A DNA stretch of 33,029 bases from Candidatus Binatus sp. (GTDB taxonomy: Bacteria > Desulfobacterota > Binatia > Binatales > Binataceae): assembly GCF_030646925.1 (NCBI RefSeq), contig NZ_JAUSKL010000103.1, positions 1 through 33,029 on the forward strand. The letters are read 5' to 3'. Below, piece by piece: positions 6,725 to 14,913 of this stretch. The notes beneath the pieces were generated by a model. It ran no database searches. It was not told the origin of the DNA and was given only the letters and a program-made list of their open reading frames with translations. The translations under genes and the position numbers were made by a program. Numbering within the stretch: the stretch's first letter is position 1; each line of letters opens with the position of its first letter.

Positions 6725-7348
6725 TTACTTCGCGGCGCCTGTTCTCGTGACGTAGCGCCTCATTATTTCGCGCATCATTTCCTCGCTCTGAGCGCCAGTG
6801 AACGAATATTCACCGAGGAAAAACGCCGGCACACCGCTGACGCCAAGTTGATGAGCCAAGCGGGTGTCGCGATTCAGCTTCTCCGCATAGCGCCGGGATT
6901 CGAGCGCGCGATCTAACTCTGAGCGGTCCAATCCCACATCGGTCGCCAGATCGCCCAGCACCGCTTGCATTCCGATGTTCAGTCCCTCGCTGAAGTACGC
7001 CCGGAAAACACGTTCATCAAATGCGCCGCCCTTGCCGTTCTCCCGCGCGAACTCGGCCGCCTCGAGCGCCAAACGCGAGTTAGCAAGAACCTCGGGCGCT
7101 TTCATCGTGACGCCGGCAGCCTCGGCCAGCTCTTGAATATGCGTCCAAATCACGCGGCGCGCTTGCGGATCCATCATGCGCGGGTGCTTCGAGAGTGGCA
7201 GCCCCTCGGCCGGCCATTCCGGATGGATCTGGAAGCCGCGCAGCTCAAGTTCAAAGCCAAACTCCGGTCGAAGCTTGCGCACGGTCTCGAAGCCGATATA
7301 GCAAAAGGGGCAAATGAAATCCGAGAACATTCGAAGCCTGAAAGCCAT
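6725..7348 (-). CDS. DsbA/FrnE-like thioredoxin-fold protein
   Basis: 207 aa with no signal peptide, hence cytosolic. It starts MAFRLRMFSDFICPFCYIG, with the active-site C13-P-F-C16 at the end of the first strand. It ends with the thioredoxin cis-Pro region GVSGVPAFFLGEYSFTGAQ, a FrnE/HCCA-isomerase signature. Family members act as dithiol oxidoreductases or, when they use glutathione, as 2-hydroxychromene-2-carboxylate isomerases. The intact CxxC favours redox. GGAGG lies about 11 bases before ATG 7348. First gene of the B-minus unit, about 130 bases from operator B. Confidence 0.88.
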   Translation of the reverse strand: MAFRLRMFSDFICPFCYIGFETVRKLRPEFGFELELRGFQIHPEWPAEGLPLSKHPRMMDPQARRVIWTHIQELAEAAGVTMKAPEVLANSRLALEAAEFARENGKGGAFDERVFRAYFSEGLNIGMQAVLGDLATDVGLDRSELDRALESRRYAEKLNRDTRLAHQLGVSGVPAFFLGEYSFTGAQSEEMMREIMRRYVTRTGAAK

Positions 7349-7452
7349 TGTCCTTTTGACCTCCGGAAAAATATAAAACTGCGCGTCTGGACCCCCTCAA
7401 AATTCAGCCCTCGGCAGCTCGACGCGAGACCGCGTAGAGCCATGTACTCTTC

Positions 7453-7510
7453 GACACGGAATAGCACACTGGACTCGGCGGTACCAGATGTTTGACGGCA
7501 GTACCGGCGC
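7453..7510 (+). repeat. 58-bp direct repeat, copy 2 (promoter/operator block)
   Basis: Second copy of 533-590, same orientation, nine mismatches by hand count. On the minus strand it carries the same TGGTAC-17-TATTCC arrangement (7486-7458) upstream of the DsbA-like gene. The remainder of 7349-7575 has no gene I can support. Confidence 0.8.
7479..7506. promoter_or_regulatory. Operator B: dyad CGGTACC-N14-AGTACCG
   Basis: GTAC cores are at 7481 and 7501, in the divergent gap between the DsbA-like (start 7348, -) and TauD-like (start 7576, +) genes. A single base departs from perfect symmetry. It is positioned to control both directions. Confidence 0.85.
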
Positions 7511-7575
7511 AGTGGTAGGTTCGCCCTGATAGCTGCTATCTTAACGAACAAGCACTCGGTGGAGGTAACAGTAGT

Positions 7576-8517
7576 ATGGGCGCGCAAAATGCAGTCGGCA
7601 CGAGGTCCGCTTCGGATGTAATCGATCCTTCGAGCCTGATGAGCGGGCTTCGCATTGAGAACCTGCGGCTCCCTCGCGGAGTAACGGTGGAACGCACGGA
7701 CGGTCCGTGCGGTACGATTTTGCGCGGCATCGACCTTGCCGACGATCTTACGGGGGATGTAATCAGTCTTATTCTCACCCTGTTTCATCATTCCGGAGTG
7801 CTGGTGATTCCCGGCCAAAATCGCCTTACGCCGCAGCGGCAGATGGAACTGACAGAATGGTTCGGACGGCCGTACAACCGCGACAGCGAGGGCGGGCTGG
7901 ATGACATCCCTACGGTGGATGGCACACGGGTGCAGAACGTCTCGGGAGGCAGTGAGCTGGCGCCGCACAGCGACGTTCAGGATTACGCGATTCCGCCCGA
8001 CGTGACCGTGCTGCACGGTCTCGAAGTACCGCCGGTTGAAGCGGGAGGCTGCACCCTCTTCGCCAACCTGTTTCAAGCCTACGATGAACTGGACGACGCG
8101 ATGAAGGCGCGCGTCGAGCGGATGAGATGGAAGCCGGCGAGTACCTTGGCGACCGCTTACGGCGTCGGCATGCCGCAGGCGATCGAATACGTCGCCAAGC
8201 ATGGCATGGGAGCCTTGGAGTCCGACGTAACGCATCCCGTCGTGCGTACGCATCCGGTCTCGGGCCGCAAGGCGCTGTGGGTTTCGACCTTCACCGTCAG
8301 GCTCGTCGGAATTGACGATCCCGTGGAAAACAAGCGGCTTATCGCCTTCCTCAAGGGGCACGTCACCCAGGACCATCTCTGGTACACGCATAAATGGGCG
8401 CAGCATGACGTAATCATGTGGGACAACCGCTGCGTGAATCATTGGCGCCAGAACTGGGACCACAAGTATCGGCGCATCATGCATCGCAGCCAGGCCGGGG
8501 GTTCGCGGCCTTTCTAA
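7576..8517 (+). CDS. TauD/TfdA-family Fe(II)/2-oxoglutarate-dependent dioxygenase
   Basis: 313 aa. The facial triad is H131-S-D133 in LAPHSDVQDY and H289 in NRCVNHWRQNW. R300, eleven residues on, is placed to bind 2-oxoglutarate. Family members hydroxylate a carbon next to a heteroatom, as in taurine, 2,4-D or alkyl-sulfate cleavage, releasing succinate and CO2. All catalytic residues are present, so it should be active. Substrate is unknown; sulfonate- or sulfate-like compounds would fit the sulfite oxidase at 16741-17988. GGAGGT lies nine bases before ATG 7576. First gene of a plus-strand unit that continues to 12760. Confidence 0.92.
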   Translation: MGAQNAVGTRSASDVIDPSSLMSGLRIENLRLPRGVTVERTDGPCGTILRGIDLADDLTGDVISLILTLFHHSGVLVIPGQNRLTPQRQMELTEWFGRPYNRDSEGGLDDIPTVDGTRVQNVSGGSELAPHSDVQDYAIPPDVTVLHGLEVPPVEAGGCTLFANLFQAYDELDDAMKARVERMRWKPASTLATAYGVGMPQAIEYVAKHGMGALESDVTHPVVRTHPVSGRKALWVSTFTVRLVGIDDPVENKRLIAFLKGHVTQDHLWYTHKWAQHDVIMWDNRCVNHWRQNWDHKYRRIMHRSQAGGSRPF

Positions 8518-8545
8518 GGTTGCTGCCGGATCTGGTGACCAGCCT

Positions 8546-8579
8546 GCGGCGCTCGCTCATATTTGGAACAACGCGCCGC
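8546..8579 (+). other. GC-rich hairpin in the TauD-carboxyltransferase gap
   Basis: GCGGCGC (8546-8552) pairs with GCGCCGC (8573-8579) across a 20-base loop. It sits between the TauD-like stop and the next ribosome site. It could be a partial terminator or an mRNA processing or stability element. No T-tract is present, so the role is open. Confidence 0.35.
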
Positions 8580-8622
8580 TCGATCGCAATGATGCTTTAG
8601 CTTGCTGACCGGGAGGTTCTGC

Positions 8623-10194
8623 GTGCGCGACGACCATTTGCGCCGGATTGCGGAAATCGAAACCGCGAGGAAAGTGGCGCTGGAAATGGGCGGCGTCGAG
8701 GCCATCGCGCGTCAGCACAAGCGCGGAAAGCTGACTTGCCGTGAGCGGCTCGACCTGTTGCTGGATCCCGGCAGCTTTATCGAGTACGGGATCCTAGCAC
8801 AAAGCGTCGTCGAAGTGCCTGGTAGAACCGCAAAGGTCGCGATGGCCGGCGGCGTGGTGGTCGGGACCGGCTTGATCGAGGGACGCCGGGTATTCGTGCT
8901 CGCCGACGACGCAACCGTAGCCAGCGGCGCGCGCGGTGCAGCCGGCGGCCGCAAAAGTGGCCACGTCATTCATCTAGCCCTCAAGCAGCGCTTTCCGCTC
9001 ATCTCGCTGCTCGAAGCATCCGCCGGGCGGGTGCAGGACATGATGGGTTCGCGCGCGTGGGCAGGTCTCGGATTCGATCCGCATACGACCGGTTTCGGTG
9101 CGATGGTAGATCTGTCGGGGGTCGTACCGATGGTGAGTGCGGCGATGGGCAATACGGTCGGCGGAGCCGCCTTCAACGCGATGCTTTCCGATTTTGTACC
9201 CATGGTGAAGGAGACCAGCTTCATGGCGGTCTCGGGACCGCCGGTCGTGCTGGGCGCGGTGGGTGAGCGGGTTTCCGCTCAGGATCTGGGTGGCGCCGAG
9301 GTGCATCTGGCCGAAACCGGGCAGGCCGATTACGGTGCCGAGAACGACCAAGATTGCATGCGCGTCATCCGCGAATATCTCGGCTACTTTCCTTCGAGCA
9401 GTTATGAACTGCCGCCGCTTCTCCCCACCGAAGACAGCGCCGAACGCCGCTGCGAACGCCTGCTGGACATAGTTCCGAGCAATCAGCGCCGGCCTTACGA
9501 CATGTACGAAGTAATCGAAGACCTCGTCGATGACGGCCGCTACCTGCCGCTCAAGCGCGATTACGGCAGGAGCGTGATCACGTGCATGGCCCGCATCGAT
9601 GGACATTCGGTTGGTATCGTCGCCTCGCAACCAATGCACATGGCGGGAGTGCTGGACCATACGGCGGCCTACAAGGCGATCCATTTCATGGACCTGTGCG
9701 ACGCGTTCCACATCCCGCTGATTTTCCTGGTCGATTGCCCTGGCTTTATCGTCGGCAAAGATTGGGAAAAGCAATCGATGCTGAAGACGGTCGCGCGCGC
9801 ACTCCATGTGCACCGGCGCCTGACGGTGCCGAAGATCACCGTCATTGTTCGCAAGGCTTATGGACTCGCGTACTGGATTCTGGGCGGCAAGGCGATGAAT
9901 CCGGATGCGCTTGCCGCATGGCCCACGGCGTCGTTCAGCCTGATGGCGCCGGAACCAGCGATCAACGTGCTCTACGAGCAGGAAATCGCCGCCTCGCCCG
10001 ATCCCGATCGCCGGCGCGCCGAACTGATGGAACTGTTCTCAGAGGAGTACGCACCTGACAACGCCGCCAAGGACTTTACCCTCGACGACATAATCGATCC
10101 GCGGGACACGCGTGGGTTTCTCGCTCGGTCGCTCGAGGTGCAGCTGAACTCAGCGCGACGAACAGCGCATTTCAAGCATCCGATCTGGCCATGA
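8623..10194 (+). CDS. Acyl-CoA carboxylase beta-subunit-like carboxyltransferase
   Basis: 523 aa from GTG 8623, chosen because GGGAGG (8611-8616) is six bases upstream. The TTG at 8602 has no such site. It has two crotonase-fold halves. The N-terminal half includes KLTCRERLDLLLDPGSFIE and a variant of the SGGAR loop (EASAGRVQDMMG). The C-terminal half includes DCPGFIVGKDWE, VPKITVIVRKAYGLAYW and AWPTASFSLM. Such proteins transfer carboxyl groups between biotin and acyl-CoA. No biotin carboxylase or biotin carrier gene is near, so its partner is encoded elsewhere, or it acts as a decarboxylase or biotin-independent relative. It is followed 37 bases later by a CoA-transferase, consistent with acyl-CoA handling. 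Confidence 0.88.
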   Translation: MRDDHLRRIAEIETARKVALEMGGVEAIARQHKRGKLTCRERLDLLLDPGSFIEYGILAQSVVEVPGRTAKVAMAGGVVVGTGLIEGRRVFVLADDATVASGARGAAGGRKSGHVIHLALKQRFPLISLLEASAGRVQDMMGSRAWAGLGFDPHTTGFGAMVDLSGVVPMVSAAMGNTVGGAAFNAMLSDFVPMVKETSFMAVSGPPVVLGAVGERVSAQDLGGAEVHLAETGQADYGAENDQDCMRVIREYLGYFPSSSYELPPLLPTEDSAERRCERLLDIVPSNQRRPYDMYEVIEDLVDDGRYLPLKRDYGRSVITCMARIDGHSVGIVASQPMHMAGVLDHTAAYKAIHFMDLCDAFHIPLIFLVDCPGFIVGKDWEKQSMLKTVARALHVHRRLTVPKITVIVRKAYGLAYWILGGKAMNPDALAAWPTASFSLMAPEPAINVLYEQEIAASPDPDRRRAELMELFSEEYAPDNAAKDFTLDDIIDPRDTRGFLARSLEVQLNSARRTAHFKHPIWP

Positions 10195-10231
10195 AGGCTG
10201 CTTGCCAGAAACACCGCCGGGGAACTCTTTG

Positions 10232-11437
10232 ATGACGCAATCGATACAAGCACTCGATGACATCCGCATTCTTGACCTGACCCACTTCTACAATGGGCCT
10301 TACGCCACCCTGACGCTCGCGTTTTTGGGCGCCGAGGTCATCAAAGTGGAACCGCCGGGCCGTGGCGAAGCAGGCCGCGCCCTATACAAGGCGCCGGGTG
10401 CGGCCTTGGGACTGCCGTTTGCGATGATGAACTCGAACAAACGGTCAATCACGCTAAACATCAAGTCGGAGCGCGGCAAGGAGATTTTCAGGCGGCTGGT
10501 TTCGCGCTTCGACGTGGTCGTCGAAAATTTCAGCCTCGGCACGATGGCGGCTCTCGGGCTCGGCCACGAGAGTCTTATGGCGCTCAATCCGCGCCTGATC
10601 TACGCGAGCGGAACCGGCTACGGACTCTCGGGACCGTACAAATCCTATCCAGCTTTCGATCCTGTTGTTCAGGCGATGGGCGGAGTGCTGGGAGTCAGCG
10701 GCGAAGCTTCGGGACCGCCGATGAAGGCCGGCCCGGCGATCGTCGATATCTTGGGCGGGATTCATCTGGCCGCCGGAATTTTGGCCGCAATTCGCGAACG
10801 TGATCGCACCGGCAACGGGCTCCTGCTGGAAGTATCGCTGCATGACACGGTGATCCCGACCTTGACCACGCACGTCGGCGCCTACTTCGGTCTTGGCCTG
10901 CGTCAATTGCGCAATGGTAATCGGGCGCCCGGCTCCGCGGTGGCGCCATACAATGTCTATCCCGCGCGCGACGGCTATGTGCTGATCCTTGGTGGCGACG
11001 AGCCGCGATGGGTTCGGCTGTGCGCGCGGATGGGACGTCCGGAGCTGGCGCAGGACCCGCGCTTCTCCTCGCTTGCGGCGCGAGTCAAAAATCAGGACGC
11101 GCTCGACGCCACCATCGGCGAGTGGACCGCGACGGTTGCCAAAGAGGATCTGATGCAAGTGCTGAATGCCGACGACATATTCTGTGGCATCGTCAAGGAA
11201 CTGCCCGAAGTCATGAGCGATCCGCATCTGCACGAGCGCGGCCTGCTGCGCGTAATCGAGCATCCGCTCCACGGACCCGTCACCGTTTTCACCTCGCCGC
11301 TCCGCCTTCACGGCGAGCCGGCCGAAATCCGCAGCCCCAGTCCCGCGCTCGGCGCCGACAATGAAGACTTTTACGCCTCCGAACTTGGTCTCACGCGCAG
11401 CGAGATTGCAGGTCTGCGCGACAGCGGAATTATTTGA
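10232..11437 (+). CDS. Family III CoA-transferase (CaiB/BaiF)
   Basis: 401 aa from ATG 10232, with GGGGA about eight bases upstream. It begins with the family signature IRILDLTHFYNGPYATLTLA and AEVIKVEPPGRGE. The conserved catalytic Asp is D172 in GPAIVDILGGIH, which in formyl-CoA transferase forms the acyl-aspartyl intermediate. The enzyme moves CoA from one acid to another and so would activate a carboxylic acid substrate of this pathway. It sits between the carboxyltransferase and an LLM monooxygenase in the same unit. Length and motifs are normal; the acids used cannot be told. Confidence 0.92.
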   Translation: MTQSIQALDDIRILDLTHFYNGPYATLTLAFLGAEVIKVEPPGRGEAGRALYKAPGAALGLPFAMMNSNKRSITLNIKSERGKEIFRRLVSRFDVVVENFSLGTMAALGLGHESLMALNPRLIYASGTGYGLSGPYKSYPAFDPVVQAMGGVLGVSGEASGPPMKAGPAIVDILGGIHLAAGILAAIRERDRTGNGLLLEVSLHDTVIPTLTTHVGAYFGLGLRQLRNGNRAPGSAVAPYNVYPARDGYVLILGGDEPRWVRLCARMGRPELAQDPRFSSLAARVKNQDALDATIGEWTATVAKEDLMQVLNADDIFCGIVKELPEVMSDPHLHERGLLRVIEHPLHGPVTVFTSPLRLHGEPAEIRSPSPALGADNEDFYASELGLTRSEIAGLRDSGII

Positions 11438-11464
11438 ATACCGCAAGATTTGCGGGAGAACGCG

Positions 11465-12760
11465 ATGGCGAAAAAAATACATCTCACCGGTTTCATGCTG
11501 TTTGCGCCGGCGCCGCACATGATCATGTCGTGGGTCTATCCGCGCGAGAAGATCAAATACCAGTGGTACGAGATTGAGTACTGGGAACACATCGCGAAAA
11601 CGCTCGAACGGGGAAAATTCGACATGTTCTTCTTCGCCGACGGTTGGGCCGGCGGAACCAGTCCCATCGGCGTTCGCTATGCGATCCAGTTTCCCAATCA
11701 CGATCCAGTCAGCCTGGTGGCGTACCTCGCGGCGACGGTCAAGAAACTGGCCTTCGCGGTCACGATGTCCACGACCTTTTATGCGCCCTACATGCTGACG
11801 CGGAAGTTGTCCACCCTGGACCACATCACGAAGGGACGGATCGGGTGGAATATCGTTTCCTCGATCGGCGCGGCCGAGGCGCACAACTTCGGCATGGATT
11901 CGCTGCCGCCGCATGACGAACGCTACGATCGCGCCGACGAGTACATGGAGGTCTGCTACAAGCTCTGGGACAGTTGGGACGATGACGCGATGATGATGGA
12001 TATGGAGCGCGGAATCTTCGCCGATCCCGACAAAATCCATCCCCTGAATTTCAAAGGTAAGTGGTACAAGGTGGAAGGGCCGATGACGGTAATCCCATCG
12101 CCGCAGCGCCGCCCGTATCTGTTTCAGGCCCGCTCGTCTGATCGAGGACGCGAGTTCGCCGCCCGGCACTCGGAGTGCATCTTCGCGAGCGCAATCGGAG
12201 TAGCGGGGATGCGCGAGTTTTGCGAGGACATCGCGGCGCGCGCGGACCGCTATGGCCGCAATCCGAAAGACATCAAGATCATCTGGGGCGCGCAGCCGCT
12301 GGTCGCGCCCAGCGAGTCGGACGCACGCGCCAAGATGCATGAAATCCGCGCCCGAATCCCGTTTGAAGCATCCTTGGCGCTGATGGGCGGGCATTTCGGG
12401 ATCGATCTGTCCAAGGTCGATATCGACAAACCGGTCGGTGACATCGACGCACCGGGCACCAAAGGGATGCTTGACTCGTACCGCAAGGCCAATCCCAACG
12501 TCACCTTCCGCGAAATCGCCAAAACCTACCTGTCAGGAAGCGACGACAATCCGATGGTGGGCACGCCGAAGCAGGTCGCGGACTGCATGCAGTACTTGGT
12601 CGAGGAGGGCGGCGGCGACGGTTTTCAAATCACGCCCGCCTTTTATGCTCCCGATTACTTCGATGAACTGACCGATCAACTCGTCCCGGTGATTCGACGG
12701 CGCGGCGTTCTCCGCACCGAATACGAGGGCCGCACGCTGCGCGATTACATGACTCTCTAG
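11465..12760 (+). CDS. NtaA/SnaA/DszA-family flavin-dependent monooxygenase
   Basis: 431 aa from ATG 11465 (GGGAG six bases upstream; the track-length frame from 11450 lacks a ribosome site). Motifs include MAKKIHLTGFMLFAPAPH, ERGKFDMFFFADGW, LSTLDHITKGRIGWNIVSS and HDERYDRADEYMEVCYKLWD. It ends with RRGVLRTEYEGRTLRDYM, the typical tail of this subfamily. Members use FMNH2 from a separate reductase to attack C-S or C-N bonds (DszA on sulfones, NtaA on nitrilotriacetate). It is the close paralogue of 25079-26356. Last gene of the TauD unit. No reductase gene is nearby. Confidence 0.92.
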   Translation: MAKKIHLTGFMLFAPAPHMIMSWVYPREKIKYQWYEIEYWEHIAKTLERGKFDMFFFADGWAGGTSPIGVRYAIQFPNHDPVSLVAYLAATVKKLAFAVTMSTTFYAPYMLTRKLSTLDHITKGRIGWNIVSSIGAAEAHNFGMDSLPPHDERYDRADEYMEVCYKLWDSWDDDAMMMDMERGIFADPDKIHPLNFKGKWYKVEGPMTVIPSPQRRPYLFQARSSDRGREFAARHSECIFASAIGVAGMREFCEDIAARADRYGRNPKDIKIIWGAQPLVAPSESDARAKMHEIRARIPFEASLALMGGHFGIDLSKVDIDKPVGDIDAPGTKGMLDSYRKANPNVTFREIAKTYLSGSDDNPMVGTPKQVADCMQYLVEEGGGDGFQITPAFYAPDYFDELTDQLVPVIRRRGVLRTEYEGRTLRDYMTL

Positions 12761-12819
12761 AGCGGCGCGATTGTGGGACGTCGGAGCGGCCCGCGGCGCT
12801 GGACTTTCGCGATTCAATG

Positions 12820-12847
12820 CGGTACCAGCTATAGAATCTGAGTACCG
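12820..12847. promoter_or_regulatory. Operator D: dyad CGGTACC-N14-AGTACCG
   Basis: GTAC cores are at 12822 and 12842. It lies only 16 bases before ATG 12864 and touches the ribosome site (GGAGG, 12850-12854). TATAGAAT within the spacer (12831-12838) could be a -10 element, which would place the operator directly over the promoter. It shows that the diiron-like and LLM pair is a separate unit from the genes upstream. Confidence 0.82.
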
Positions 12848-12863
12848 TCGGAGGTTTTCGGAA

Positions 12864-13745
12864 ATGGCATTTTCGCTGGAGCAAGCCGTTCCAATTCTGA
12901 TGCGCAAGGAAATCGACTGGGCGGAAAAAAATTTCCCTGCTGTTCCGGAAAAAATCCCTGACGTGGTGGCAGAGGATCCCGGATGGCGCCGCCAATGGCT
13001 CAACACCAAGCGCTCGATCGATCAGGGCCAGGGCGCGCCCAAGCGTCCCAACGACCCCAAGCGCCGGCGCGACGTCGCGCACTACCTGGCGATGCTGGGG
13101 CATCTCGAATTCGAATTGATCGTGCTCGGATGCTCGTATGCCGCGCGCAACTACGAGATGCCAGCCGCCTGGAAGATGTGCATCCTCAAGCAGGGCTATG
13201 ACGACATGCAGCACGCCGCCAGTTTCATCACGCGGGCGTCGCGCATGATCGAGGAAGACCTGTGGGCCGGGATTCCGGTTCCTTATCGCAAGAGTGTGGA
13301 TCTCTATCGTCCGATTCTCCAGCGCGACCTCGGGGGATTCCTCGCGGCGGTCGGTCTTCACACTGAAGCCTATCCTGCGTGGACCAATTTGAGCGGTGGC
13401 GGCGCGATAACCGATCCGGTGATCGGCGCGTGGTCGCTGCACGAGATTGAAGAAGAAGCCTGGCATCTGACGTTCCTGATGCCGGCGATCAAGCAGTATC
13501 TGCATACCGGCACGGATGAGGAGCAGGATCGGCGAACGCGCCAGATGGTGGCCGATGACCAGTACTTCATCGAGCAGGCGGTGCAGCCGGCGTACAAAAA
13601 CGCCAAGGAGTTCGCCGTCGGCCGTTTGGGCATGAACCCCGAAGTACTGTACGGCTATGAGCACCTGAACGAGCGAACGCAACATATCTACCGCACGATA
13701 GGAATCGAGGAGGGCTACTGGCCGGCGTACCTGAAGAATTCCTAG
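12864..13745 (+). CDS. Candidate diiron (ferritin-like, all-helical) protein, paralogue of 5810-6688
   Basis: 293 aa from ATG 12864, with GGAGG nine bases upstream. Positions shared with the paralogue include E82, D114 with H117 (DDMQHAASF), E168 (GLHTEAY), and E198 with H201 in HEIEEEAWHLTFL. This is an ExxH-type four-carboxylate, two-histidine pattern, as in ferritin-like diiron oxygenases. The family is not one I can name; an O2-activating hydroxylase or an electron-transfer partner of the monooxygenases is inference. It is followed with zero spacing by an LLM gene, so the two are probably translationally coupled. First gene behind operator D. Confidence 0.75.
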   Translation: MAFSLEQAVPILMRKEIDWAEKNFPAVPEKIPDVVAEDPGWRRQWLNTKRSIDQGQGAPKRPNDPKRRRDVAHYLAMLGHLEFELIVLGCSYAARNYEMPAAWKMCILKQGYDDMQHAASFITRASRMIEEDLWAGIPVPYRKSVDLYRPILQRDLGGFLAAVGLHTEAYPAWTNLSGGGAITDPVIGAWSLHEIEEEAWHLTFLMPAIKQYLHTGTDEEQDRRTRQMVADDQYFIEQAVQPAYKNAKEFAVGRLGMNPEVLYGYEHLNERTQHIYRTIGIEEGYWPAYLKNS

Positions 13746-14873
13746 ATGTCATCCGAGGTCGCGATATCGCGCCGCGCGCGGGTCGAAGCCCGCAACTTCA
13801 TGGTCGGGCTGTTCATGCCCTCGATGAGCGGCGGATGGACGGTGTCGCGCGCAACGAATCTCGAATCGCATCGTTACCAGTTCCTGCGCAAGCTAGCGCT
13901 GATTGCCGACGCCTACCGGCTCGACTACGTGTTCATGGGGGGCGGCTACACGCCACCCACCGCAAACCCATTCCGGTTTCGCGACCGAATTACCGACGCG
14001 GTCTCGCTCGCCGCCGCCTTCGGGGCGCTCACCACCAACCCGATGGTGATTGCGACGATCCACATCCTTTATCGGCATGCACCGCTGTTCATCGCTAAAC
14101 TCGCGGCCGGAATCGACGAGATCACGGGTGGAGGCTTCGGAATCAACTTGGTATGCGGCCTGAGCCCGGACGCGCCATCGGTGTTCGACATTCCCGATCT
14201 CGATCACGACGAGCGCTACGCCGCGGCCTCGGAGTTCGTGACGATCCTGCAGCGCCTATGGTCCTCCGATGAGCCGGTGAACTTCGACGGACGCTATTAC
14301 AAGACGCACGGCGCATTTCTCGATACCAAGCCGGTGCAGAAGCCATGGCCGCTGTTGGTCAATGCGGGATTTTCGGAAGCGGGCAAGAACTTCGCCGCCG
14401 CGCAATGCGACTGGATTTTCATAATCTCGGACCGCCCGACGGATTACGATTCGGTCGCGCGGCGCGTCGCGGACATCAAGGCTCGTGCGGCGCGCGAAGG
14501 CCGCGAGGTCAAGGTCTGCATGCATCCCTACGTGATTTGCCGCGAGACCGAACGCGAGGTGCAGGAGGTCCGCGACCACATCGTCAGCAACGTCGATGCA
14601 GCGACGCTCGAACGCCAGTATCAAGCCTATATGGGTCCGCAGGCGATGACGCAGTCGCATCGGCAGACCCAGCGGGTGCGCGAGGATTTCATCTTTCTCG
14701 GCACTTTTCAGGTGTTCGGAACGCCTGCCCAGGTGGCGGACAAGCTTGTACGGCTCCGGCGCGCGGGCTGCGACGGCGTGCATCTGGTATTCTTCGATTG
14801 GGAAAACGACCTGAAGTTCTTCTGCGAGCGTGTGCTGCCTGTGATACGCAGCGAGACGGGCGATCGCGACTAG
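13746..14873 (+). CDS. LLM class flavin-dependent monooxygenase (SsuD/DmoA-like)
   Basis: 375 aa. ATG 13746 directly follows the upstream TAG. An internal ATG at 13801 would start at MVGLFMPSMSGGW, but translational coupling favours 13746. Motifs include LDYVFMGGGYT, IDEITGGGFGINLVCG, DHDERYAAASEFVTILQRLW and PWPLLVNAGFSEAG. These match the alkanesulfonate or dimethylsulfone monooxygenase branch, which uses FMNH2 and O2 to cleave C-S bonds. It is related to 18014-19192 and 30575-31789 in this window. The substrate is not determinable. Confidence 0.9.
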   Translation: MSSEVAISRRARVEARNFMVGLFMPSMSGGWTVSRATNLESHRYQFLRKLALIADAYRLDYVFMGGGYTPPTANPFRFRDRITDAVSLAAAFGALTTNPMVIATIHILYRHAPLFIAKLAAGIDEITGGGFGINLVCGLSPDAPSVFDIPDLDHDERYAAASEFVTILQRLWSSDEPVNFDGRYYKTHGAFLDTKPVQKPWPLLVNAGFSEAGKNFAAAQCDWIFIISDRPTDYDSVARRVADIKARAAREGREVKVCMHPYVICRETEREVQEVRDHIVSNVDAATLERQYQAYMGPQAMTQSHRQTQRVREDFIFLGTFQVFGTPAQVADKLVRLRRAGCDGVHLVFFDWENDLKFFCERVLPVIRSETGDRD

Positions 14874-14913
14874 CGGCTGCTGTGACAGCGCGTCGCTATC
14901 GATGCCGGGTCCC

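Noticed and set aside
5867-6916. A 349-codon plus-strand frame opposite the diiron-like and DsbA-like genes
   Set aside because: It spans two well-supported minus-strand genes and shows no recognisable motif, so it is a shadow of high-GC codon use.
10454-12394. A 646-codon open frame on the minus strand across the CoA-transferase and LLM genes
   Set aside because: Its translation is Arg- and Ala-rich with no family motifs. It lies antisense to two genes with clear family signatures and ribosome sites. It is a GC-rich shadow frame.
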